A DNA stretch of 64,000 nt from Eremophila alpestris peregrina (Eukaryota > Chordata > Aves > Passeriformes > Alaudidae): assembly GCA_009792885.1 (NCBI GenBank), contig WMCF01000056.1:1700085-1764084 (forward strand), in the 5' to 3' direction. Positions 26,456 to 38,500 of this stretch are shown in pieces (within the stretch, counting starts at the first letter, position 1; each line of letters begins with the position of its first letter). A program made the translations under genes and the position numbers. The notes beneath the pieces were generated by a model, which saw only the letters and a list, made by a program, of their open reading frames with translations, searched no databases and was not told the DNA's origin.

Positions 26456-26555
26456 TCATTCCACAGCAAAGCCACAGGTCTCCTCGATGGCCGTGAGCAG
26501 CTTCTCGTAGAGCTTCTCGTAGCTCTCGTAGGCGGGAATGTCGATCCTGTTGAAG
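26456..26555 (-). CDS. SMURF2: SMURF2 exon 19 (catalytic Cys, C-terminus, stop)
   Basis: Acceptor TTCCCCCCAG|CTTCA. The first base completes the catalytic Cys. Then FNRIDIPAYESYEKLYEKLL and TAIEETCGFAVE, stop TGA at 26458-26456. Confidence 0.97.
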
Positions 26556-29500
26556 CTGGGGGGAAGCAGAGAGGTGTCAGCCCTGCAGCAATCACTGCCA
26601 CCTCTGTCACACCTCACCGAGCTGCAAATGGTGCCAGCACGGCTAAAGGAACAAAAGCCATCTCCAGTTTTCACACTTCTGCTGCTCCCTAAGGGACAGC
26701 TTTGATTATGTCAGAAAAGAAAAAAGAACACTGCCCCAAATCCCCTGACAGCAGATTGATCTTTAAGCTACAGATCACACCAGAGAACTGAAAAGGGCTT
26801 ACCAGGTATGAGCTTTAGGCAGATTATTAGTGCTGGCATCAATCTGGTGTATTGTGAAGAGTCGTGGGCCTGCAGCACCTGAAAATCCAGAGGAGATCTC
26901 TACTACTGTGTGCAATAACATGAAATGTCTTTGTTGCACTGCAACAACAAGAGAGCAACTAAAACACACAGAGAAGCTCTGCACCAAGAAAGATGAAATC
27001 ATGTGGCAGGGAAAAACTGCTGAGTGCCAGTGGCTGTGGGACAGACTCCTCCTTGCCCACCCAGACAGCCCTGCAGTTATTTAAACCATGAAAAGGTAAG
27101 GAAAAAATAAATTTGAAAGGAAGAATAAATCACCTTTTTCACACAGTGTACTGCATAATTCTGACAGTTTTTAATTTATCTTCTAACCCCTCCTATAAAA
27201 CAAAACTTACACATCTATACCTGTCCCTGTTTTATAACAGGTCTGAACAGTGGCCAATTCCACTGACATCCCACACAGTCACAATGTCAATTCCTTATAA
27301 GTTTATTAAATTAATCTGACTACTAGAAATCCCCTTAATGTCTCTACTAAAGAAAAGAGTGCAGCACAGCCATCCTTTAGACTTGGTGGGCACTGAAGAT
27401 GCCACAAAGGACAGAAGAGGTTACAAATGTCCCAACCTGAGCAAAACTGGAATTCTGATCTGAGCAGCCATTAAAAATCCAATTCAGAGGGTCAGTGCTC
27501 CTCATGGGGACTCTGCTGTTAAATAAGAGTCTGAGCTTGAGCCGTGTTACTGCATTTCAGTCTAAAAGAACCCCCAGAGCTGTGCAACTGATGAGGGCTT
27601 GTAAAAGCTAGGAATTAAAACCCTGGCTTCTGGAACCCCTGTAAGATCTGAGCTGATTAGAACCTCCTGCCAGAGAAGGAAGTGCAGAACTGAAACAAAA
27701 GAGCCATTTGCACCTGCATAAGAAGGTACCAGACAAACACACAAAAAAAGAACTACTCGTGATCGTAATCAGACCATGAAAATCGCTCTTTACAAGTCAC
27801 CCTGCAGCTCGCAGCCTCATTTCCAGCTGATCCCCGAGCTGCCAGGCACAGGCACCCGCGGGCCTTACCTTGCAGTGCCTTGAAGCCCTGCAGGGGCACC
27901 CGGGAGGAGCCGGTCACGAACTGCAGCAGCCGCGCCCTCCTCTCCTCGTCAAAGAGCTCCACGGCCTTCCAGAACCATTTCACGATGTTGCTGTCCGGGG
28001 TACAGTGTTTTAACCTGGTATTTGCCTTCCAGTCGTTAACATCAATTTTTCCCAGTCCACAAATGATGAGCTGTAAATTTAAAATACATTTATTATATTA
28101 TTTCATCAATGATCACTATAAAAATGGGTTTGGAGCCAGATAAATTATGAAGAATAATTGATTGTGAAAAATTGACAGATTTTATACCAAAGGCAAATTA
28201 TAACTTTCCCCTCATCTTAAGCAATGCAGAAATATGTCCTTCTTGGTTTTTTTTTAATTTTAGCTCTGTATACAAACCATTTGAAAAATGGTTTCGATTC
28301 AAATTAAAAAGAACCCAAACAACCATTTCAAGCTTAGACAAAAGGGTTTTGACCTGTCAGTTAAACAGGAGCACAGATTCCACCCCTGCATGGCAGTGCA
28401 GGAGCAATTCACATTTGACCTCAGTACTTCTTTCAGGAGCATGCCCAGGGTGCAGTTTGGCTGGTCCAGCTCTGGACCCCAAAAGGAATCCTGTTCCTGT
28501 GATCCCACACAAAAGGCAGAGCAGCCTTTCCTGCCACTGAGCCTTCAGTGCCCCTGAAGGGAGATCCACAATGGATCGGGTTAAGCTCAGCAGGGATGTC
28601 ACCAAAATTCTGAAGAGATTTTCATGACTAAGAACACTGGACCTTCCCCTTTCTTATTCTACAGCTGCAAAATGGTTCTGGGTTAGCAGCACGGCTGGCT
28701 CACTGCTGGGAGTGAGAATATTCAGGATAAAGGAGGAGCAATCACCAACATTCCAGCCCAGGGATCAGAAGCCCACGTGAATAATTTACCTGTGGCCATT
28801 TTACATGGCAAACCCCTCAGCTCCACTGACTGCAATTACAGCTCAGTTTAAAGCAAGCCTGGGATCTGTGGATTTGCCTCCAGAGGATATTGTCTGGATG
28901 CTGATCCTGACATTCTGTAGCACTTGTTTGTGACAGCACCTTTCCTTCTGCTGGATTTATGGGGCCAGTGGAGTCTGGCAAAACTGAGCTCTGCCAAACC
29001 CCAGGTACCTGCCACCAGTCAGGGCTGGGAGGGAGTGGTGGAGGGAGTGACAGACTGTTCTGGCAGCACTGAATTTCACATGAGGAAACTGCCCTGTGAG
29101 AACTCTGCACCAGGACTCTGCTGCAGCAGTGACACAGCCCGGGGTTGCTGCAGGTCCTCAGAAGGCTCCAAGTGGTTTGAGCTACAGGGGAAGGGCTGCA
29201 GCCACTTCTGCAGTGAGCTGCCACCTCCAGGAAGTCCCACAGCTCTCATGGGAGGCACACACAGCCACGGTGCCCCCTGAGCTGCTCAGCCCTTGCCCTG
29301 CCCCTCTGGCAGGTCAGAGCACAGCAGCACTGCCAGGACACAGCCCTGCTCCTGCGGCTCCCAGAGCCTCGTTACACTTGACGACACAACACAACACTGC
29401 TGCACTGACCTCTAACTCCTTCTCATCAAATGTCTTCAGCAGATGTTGTGGGATTACTTCATTAAATCCCTTCTGGAGTGCCAGGAACTGAGCTTCAATT

Positions 29501-32500
29501 CCTCGTAAAAAACGCCAGTTCACATAAAGTCTGCGAGCAAGTGCAAATTGGGTTTGTGGAGGATGTATTCAAATGCAATAAACCTGCAATTTATCCAGCC
29601 CCAAAACACGGCCCCATTGACAGGATTACACCAGAGCACTGCCCAGCCCTGCAGCAAAACCCAACAGCACAACAGTGACAATCACTTCAACAAGTAACTG
29701 CTCCTCCCCACCTCAGGAAATAGAAAAAGACCCCAGGAAAAAGCTCCTGATGTACCTGACATATTCCTTTTTGTTCTCCTCTGTCACAGGGATGCTTTTG
29801 CCATTAGGTTTCAGCTCGTGCTGGATGATCTCCCCGTAGGCGTTGTGCTCCACACAGAAGGTGTGGTCCAGCACCCCGGTGATGTCGTTCTCACTGGTGC
29901 AAAGAAAGCAGCACATGACTGAGGGAAAACACATTCTGCAAATATATTCTATGTGACAGAAGCACAATTTCAGTTTTCAATGGCATTTCAAAGTCCTGCC
30001 TGGAGGCAGGAGGTGAACATACAGTTTTTATGTTACATTTTAAAACCTTTCTCAAAGTTTCAATATTATAATAACCTGTTACAGTTAGTAATAGGTAAAA
30101 TTAATCAATTTATATGAACTTCACACACCTCCCCCCACAAATTTGAGTAGCTTGAGCATTTTTATCCTTAAAGAAGCTGAATTGTGCAAGAAAGATATTT
30201 CTTAAATCTGCCTGAGCAGGGGATCAAAATACACCTTAATTCCAGGATTTAGGACCATTATCACATAACAGAGACAGCATTCTAACATCCTAAGGTACCC
30301 TACAGTTTACATACAGTATCCAGACTAAGCTGTTATGGAGATCAGGGTCAACCAATTCCATGTCATCCAAAGTAATTGGCTTCCCAAGCAGCTGCTTGTA
30401 GAAAGGCAACGTGAAGCCCCCATCGATGTAGTGCCCATGGAACACAGCCATGCCCATGATCCGGCCCACAAAGTGGAAATAGGACAAATGTTCCTGGAAC
30501 AGAGCACAGACAAGGCCACTCAGCAAAGTAAGACACCCACTGCTGAGCATGAGACAAAATTTCAACACCCAGGAAAGAAGAAACCCCAAGCCCAAACCCT
30601 GTGCAGGGGTTTTGTTTTGTTTCCATGCCATGGCACATTGACCATTTCACTTCCAGTCCAGGAGTCTTACAAGTAACAATCAAAATAAACCAAATTTCTC
30701 CCAAAGGAAACATAAATAGACATCTGACAAAAAATTAATAACACATTTGAGGCGCTTCTTTGATCAAAGAACAAAAAAGAAACTATCATATAATTGTACA
30801 AATTCAGTGTCCAGCAGTACCAGCTGTAAGAATTTGTCTCCTAAGTGCTGAACCTGTCCAGGTGTGTTTGATTTCTGCTCACTGCACACTGATGTGAGCC
30901 CATGGCTCCAGCCCTACCGGGTTGACAGCAGAGTCAGGGTTGATCTGCAGGGTGTAGATGTCATCTCTGGAATACTGGAAGAGCCCATAGTATGGATTCA
31001 GCATCTCATGGGACAGCAGGTACAGCCACTCCCTAGAAAAGAACATCATTTATGGGTACTCCACAGACAAATGGATTCCTACACTGAGAATCTTTCCAAA
31101 ATAGTTGGAATTTTAAAAATCTTACTATTAAACATGAATGTGAAAAAGTTATCTCTGAACATGCTGAGACAGGGCTGAAATCAGAATTATTTTTACTGGC
31201 TCAGTAACCACACAACACCTGACAGCTGATGGATTTCTGACTTTCCAAGATTTCCCTTCAGGTTACCAAGAGAGTTCCTGACTGTGATTCTCCTACATCC
31301 ATTACACCCTAAGACATGACATTATGTGTTCACTTGAATATAAAGATGTTGGAATCAAAGCTTTTGATATAAACCATCTTTAAGGTAATGGATATATTTT
31401 GTACAAGTTTTAATTATGTGTTCACAGATCAGTAAATAATGGTCTGAGAACTGGGCATGTCTTTTTTTTATTAGGGAAAAATAATCTCAGACTATTGACA
31501 GAATGAAGTTGCCCACCATCTGCTGGGTTTTAATATTTTGCTTCAAACAGCATTGACAGTTTGCAATAAAGCATATTTTTGGTTAAAATTGTGCCATAAA
31601 GCCATATATTTAGTGGTATATATTCTCAGATACCCAAACTTCAGTAACCAAAGAAAAAAATTTCGATTTCAATAGATATCAAAACCTCTCACATATGACA
31701 GATGTTTGACATGATGTACAACCTGTGTTTTATTTCCAATAAATGAGTTCTTTTTTTGATGCAGTTTTTCTTTTAAAATACTACCTAAAGCTATATATTC
31801 TTCTAACATTTAATCTGTTACAGAAATAAATATAAATAATGTGAGAGAAGCAGGGCTGACCCTGGGCTGGTTCAGGATTTGAAGCACAGGGGTGGTTGGC
31901 AGGGCTGGGTGCAGGGAAGAGACAGAGGAGCCACTGTTTACCTGGCAACACCTCCATAGTCAAGGCCTTCCTCCCCACGAAATTTTATCATTAATCGTTT
32001 CCACAGGTCCTTTGGTCTCATCTTCATGACTTGCCTGTAGGATTCCTGTAAACACACAACACTTTTTTTTATTAACTGTTGTTTACAGAGTAAAAGCTGC
32101 TGTGTACTGGAAGTGAAGGGAGTCTCAGACTCTGAGTCCAAAGGGAACACTCTTAAAGGGGTTATTATTTTTCCAGTTCTTCATCAGTTTCTCAAAGCAC
32201 AGACTGTCTCTTCTTTTTCTCCAAATGTGATAACACTTGTCAAATAAAATGATGAGAAGATGAGAAGAACCACCTCCCATTAAATTTCCAGGGGTGAACA
32301 GTGATCAGCATATTCTCCCTCATTCTCACATAACTTATAAAAAATTGTGTCAGTAAACTTCTCCTGTTTTCCATAAGGGCGGCTGGTTTTTGCAGCCTAA
32401 AAAGCCAACAGAGGAGCTTGTACTCTGGGTAAAACACGTGCCAGCCTTCAAGAAACACCTTAAGAATGGAATCAGCAATGCCATCCCAGTAAATCCACAG

Positions 32501-35500
32501 TTACCTCTGCCAGGAAGAATTCACCAAGGAAACAAGAAAGCAAGCTGAAAGGCAGAACAAATGCTAAGGAATAAGAGCAAAAAAGAAAAGTCTGCATTTT
32601 ATTTATGTCCAGTATCAGCCCCAAGCTTTGTCTCCACAGGACAGAAGAGGCAGGTGGATGTGTGGGGACTCAACACACTGGACTGAATAAGAACACAATA
32701 ATCCTGTAGCCTTCCCTCCCTTCCTCTTTCAGTTGCTTACAAACTGATTTGACTCTCCAAAAAGAAGACCAACACAAATGTTTCTTGGCTGGGAAAAACT
32801 GTGACAACACAGTGAGATGATAAAGTTTGTGGGTGGGGTAAAAACGCAACAGGGATGGGTGGGATGGGTGAAAGTCCTCAAAAGGACAAACTGTTCTCCA
32901 GAAAAGGCTAATGAATTATAACTGTGTTTAGTCAAGTCAACAGAATGATTCTGCTGAATCATGTCCCAAAGGAGAATGCAGAGACCCCACTGTGGGCATC
33001 TCTGGCCATTCAGAAGCCCAGACAGTTTGTAAAATTGGTCTGACTCCGCAGAGAGAATTCAGATCGATCATAAGAAATCCAAACTCTGAAGAGGAATCCT
33101 ATTAAGCAGTAGTTCTACTTAAGTTACACTGTATCACAGATCTCTAATAATAGTTTAGAGTTGCAATTGTAACATCCCCTCTAATACAGTCACCAGCTTC
33201 TCAAATACAAGGAAGAAGTGAGCCAGGATCTTCAGACACCTGAAGTGCTCAGACTCCTTCCCCAGTCCCTGACACAGGCTGCACATCTCCAGCCACAGAG
33301 AAAGCTCTCCTTGATTTAATTCATCTCTACAGTGTAAATGCATCTCCTTCAATTCCATGACTGCCCTGGTATCCCCCTGGAATGCTTCCTCCTCACCATG
33401 GTCAAACCCCACTTTTAACTGCAGCCGTCCAGGTTCCATCGAAGTGAACAATTCCTTTACACAGCTATGAACAACCTCCCTCCCCTTGTTAAGAAAGGAA
33501 TCAAAACCTCCAGTTACCTCAAAAATCTCCTCCCTGGAGACCTCGATGCGGCAGTGGCCAGCCTGGGGCTGCTGCTGGGACAGCTCCTGCCTCAGGATCT
33601 TCAGCTTCTGCACCAGGTCCCGTTTGTAGCGCGGCACCGTCAGGCACTCGGCCTCGTCGGGCAGCTGGCACAGGGACACCACCTGCTGCTGCTGCTGGTG
33701 CTGCTGGTCCTTCAGCTGGTTCTGCCGGCTGCAAACACACACAGCTGCCTCAGAGAGCCATTCCTCCAGCCCCTGCTCTGTTCAATGTGATTATTACTGT
33801 GATCACGCTGAAAACGTCTGGGGCCGGTAAAGAGTAAGTTCAGAACGATTTTATCCTGACTAAAGACATATGGGTCTGTCTTTCTTGGCAACTATCAGTT
33901 GTTTTTAGGGCTTGTTATTTCTATTAGTGCTACTCTACAAAGTATGCAGAAGGTTACAGCACATACAATAAGGTATTATCCATACAATTTCACTACTGAG
34001 CTGCTGACACTGAATTTCTCAGAGACCATTTCCATATTTCCTTTGCGTGTTTTCCCTTCCTCCATTTTAAAATTCAGGGATCTGCCAAACACTCTGCCTC
34101 TAATCTACAGTCAATACCATAGTCTGTTTTAAATGGCTTGTCTGGAAAAGAGTAAGCTTACAAAAAGATGTTTGTACTGGCAGCTTGGCAAGGACCTTGT
34201 CCCTTGTACCTGGTCTAGTCTGGACCACAGGAATGTGGGAGTTCACATGGAACTAATTGCTACAGATAAACAAGTATTTTTACTAGCAACTCGAAGAGAT
34301 TTTGTAAATCTGACTTCTTACTAGGAAAAGTAAATGGATCATGTTGCAGAGATGTTCTGTGTCGTTTCTTGCACACAGTGAGTGGATATTTTTATAGCTT
34401 TTTAGTATGGCATTCCCAAGCAACACAGGATAAAAACTGTATTTTAAAAGCCTAAGAATATCAGCTCTCTGTGGAACACATAAGAATACCCTACATTTTA
34501 CTGGATAAATAGGAAACATTACAATTCAGAATGTTTTCAGTGGAATGCTAGTTCTTCTTCTTTTTTAAGTACCAAAGAGCAAAAAATATTAGATGGAACC
34601 AAACATTCTTTTAATGTATTTTATCATTTCAGCCTATTGTCTGTTTTGAGACAAGGCCTAGTAGAATACTCTCCTTTGGGCCAACCAAACTTCACCACAA
34701 GGACACCAGAAAAATACAAATCATTGTAATAATTTAGACACACACAGGCTGTGGTGCCAGAATGTGGCTCTATGTCATTTGTGCCAGCTGCACTGTGATT
34801 TTCACTTGTGATTAGTTTTAAATATGAATCTCATTTAAACTGTATTTACTTGATACACAAATTACAGCAAAATCCTTATTTTATCTTCTGAAATTTCTAC
34901 TTCCATAAGGAGGACTAAGTGAAAATATTCCTTGTATGGGATTACCAAAGAAGGCCATATTTATATACTAAAGGGAGCACCCCTCCATACCACCTTTAAG
35001 GGAAAAAAGTCACAGTTCCCCCAAGCACAAAGATAGACAGGGTCATTCTTAAAGGAAATGTAATCTCTGCAATGAGCATGAATTTAGCATCAAATGAAAT
35101 CATTACTTTTCTCCTCCCAGTGCTTCCAAAAATAAGGAAGTACTAGGAGGAGAAAAATAAAATGCCATCTTCCAGATCAGACTAAAAATAATCAGTGCAG
35201 CATTAGCTAAACAACCTGCAGTGCTTGAAGTCATCAAATCTCATTTCTCAGTTTGTTTTCACAGCTGAGGGACTATGCTTGATTCCATGCAGTGCTTTAA
35301 AGATACAACTAAATACTTTTCATTTGCCATAACTTATCAAAATCATCACAAACTCTTGGTCCATGTCTTAGAACAGAACTGGGTAATAAGTCTGATTATT
35401 TTTATAACTTACAATGTCATAACTGGAAGAACAAATGGCTTTACTCAGCTCAATAGAAAAGCAGGTATCACTGAGAGTTAACTTTTTCTCATGCCTTTGA

Positions 35501-38500
35501 ACCTAAAACTCAATCACACCCATCCCACACGAAGTCTAAACTTATTTCTTAGATAATTTACAAAATGACAGGCCTAAGGCAAACTACGTTTTTTGTTTGT
35601 TTTTTAAAGAACAAATAAGGAGGTGGGCTCAAGGCAGGGGAAACTTTCACACATCCTGTTTAGTGTAATAAAAGAATAAACAACAAAAATGATTTATCAG
35701 GCAGCAGACTTTGCTGATGACACTGTTGGGTGAGTTTCTGAAATCCTTTCCTAATGAAAGACAGATGGACAAATGAAAAACTTCAGCACACTGTAGGAGA
35801 ACTCGAAGTTGAAATAAATGCTAAATGGTTCTGTGATTCGGGAAATTAAAAGTGAAATTGGATTTTCCAGCTAACAAAGGTAGCTCTGTTATCTGTCCTC
35901 CACAATCCATGTAGAACTGGCTACTGTGCCCCTTCTGCCATTTCAAAATAAACCCACCTGAGAAAGCCAGTTTGTCAAACACAGCCCACTTCACTGAGTT
36001 TTCTACAGTTTCAGAATTGCACTGCTGTAGCTAAGAGGGTCTGAAGTTTTTCTTGAAGTAAAATATCTAAATAATTGATTTAAGGAACTTTTCTGTGTTT
36101 CAAACATGAACATCCTCCTTCACTGCTGATTTTTTCAAGATCATTTTATGTTCAAACCACCAATTGCAATTCAGCTATAATGAGTGGTGATTTTTTTTAG
36201 GCTACAAAAAAAAAAAAAAGCATCCAAAGTGTCTGGATGATGGCTGCTTACTAAAGTCCTGTAACATACACATAGAAAACCAATGATTTCTCTAAACAAA
36301 GAACATATTTTCAATATTTAGGCTCCTCTCTCTCCTGAGGTGTGAAGTTCTAGTGTATATTGGGTAGAGGCTAGACAGCTTTTGTGTAATGCATTGAAGA
36401 CATGGTGACTCCTGGATATGACTTTCCATTCCTCAGCTTTGTCTTTTGGGTGCTTGTTCCCATTATTCTTTCCTCCAGCTCTTCTCCCCAATGATTCACT
36501 TCCTTACAGGACTATTCCTCCTCCTGACTCCTCACCCAGGGCTGCCTGCCTTTCCATCTAACCAACTCTTCATTGTTTCTTCCACTTAACACCTACTCAA
36601 TACTTTACAGGTGTTTCCCAAGAGTTTTCAAAGGTGTTAGCAGGAGAAACAATAGAATCAAACTCCCAAGTACAGAGGCCAAGCCGTCTGAGAGAAAAAA
36701 AAAAAAAGAGAAAAAAAGAAATATTTGTTTGCTTTTCGGTTTCCATTTTTAGTAGAAAATCCCCAGTGTGTAATGAGTGCCTAGGGAATAAAATGTAAGC
36801 CAGAATTCTTTTGAGTTTCCCCTTCTCTTTTTAAAACCGTGAGATGAAATTATGATATCAAAACACAAAGGCAGAAAAAACGCGGTTCTTATTTTATCCT
36901 TTTCATTAAAAATCTGAGTTAAATTATTGAGGCCTTATTTTGAGATGATATCAACTAGTCCTACTCTAAAACTGAAGGCAGAAGCTGAGTTATTTCTCCT
37001 TTTCTCCAGGAGAACAGTTGGCCACTTGAGCACCCTTAAACTCATCAGTACTTCACACCACTGGCTCATACGCAACTTCTTATTTTAAAACAAGTTCTTC
37101 ATAACTGAAAATAGAATGAATTATAAAGAAAACAAAGTGTCTCTATCGTTGTTAGAAAAAAAAAAAAATCGATGTGCCTATCTTTCCCAGCAGACAGCAC
37201 TTGCTTCCCTCCCCCTGTGCATCACAACAGCCACATTCCTGCCTAAGTGCTCCTGCAGACTTTCTTCAAGAGCACCCAAACTCGAGCTTGCCCTGAAACA
37301 GGGTAAGGCGGTGGTGTGTAATAGAACTGCTCCTTAAAGGCTCCAGGAATGGCAGAGTGCATCCCGACCCACAGCCAGGAGCCCTCGGAGTCGCTGCCTC
37401 CCCTCCAGAGGCTCCAGACTCACTTCAGGACCAAGTGCAGGTTTGCAGAGAGCCGCGGGTCCGTGAACTGCGTCGTCCTGTTGTTATGGTCAACAAAATA
37501 AACCCTGCCTGTGGCTGTATTTCGGATCTCCCATCCAGGAGGCAGTGGACCAAGCTCTTCACAATTGATGTTGCTAAGATCCCTGTGAAAACAAATATAA
37601 AATGAAAAATACCTCAGCAATTGGCCTCCGAGCCAAACAAGCGTAAATGTAACAGAACAATTCCATGAAGTCTGAGAAAATGTATTGTTTCAGGAACTTG
37701 ATCTGTTCAGCTGGAATCTCTACTCCCAAGGTACGAGCCCACCACAGCAAAAACACACACCCCAGAACACATGCCATGGGGAAAAAAATTCTTATCAAAT
37801 AACCCTCATTTTTACAAACTAACTTCAGCTGTTAAATTAATAAAGGCTTCAAAAAAAAAAATAAAGACCATTGCCATATTTGTCAAAATGGAATTGCAGT
37901 TCTGCACCAATTCTGACAGAAAACATTTTTTAAAACAACATTAGTCACGTAAGAAGCTGTGAATCACACTTTAGAAACTCATACAAAACAAAACTGTATT
38001 TCTGAAGAGTTATACTTTCCATGAAGGATTACACATGGGATGTGCATGGCACTGGCTGTTTTGCCCCAGAACCCCATGAGTTTGTGGGAAGCAAACAGCT
38101 CTCTAACAAACTATTTCAAATCAAGTATCAGATGAACAATGACTCAGCTCTGCCCTGAGCAATACAGCGGTGGCTCAATAGGTCTCAAGAAAAATTCTGC
38201 TGAAATTAGGAAGATGTAAATTCCTTCCAGAGCCTCACTGAAAACAAATGCTGGTCTCCAAAAATTTACACTGATTACTCATGGAGGCAATTCACACCTC
38301 AGACTCCCCACACTGTCCGGGGCAGCTCTTCCCAAAGGTGTTCAGCTCTCCCAAAATCATGGGAGCTGAGGGAAGAGAGAGCCAAGGGACAGAATGCCTT
38401 AAAAGGTGCAGTCTGAAGGGATTCCAAAGACTTGAGGAGCCACTAATGGGAACATGAAGCTCTGGGACTGAACTTGTGCTGCTATTCCCCATGAATACAC

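Noticed and set aside
28817..29491. Several open frames over 115 codons on both strands in SMURF2 intron 16
   Set aside because: GC-richer intron DNA with few stops. Frames overlap on both strands and match no family.
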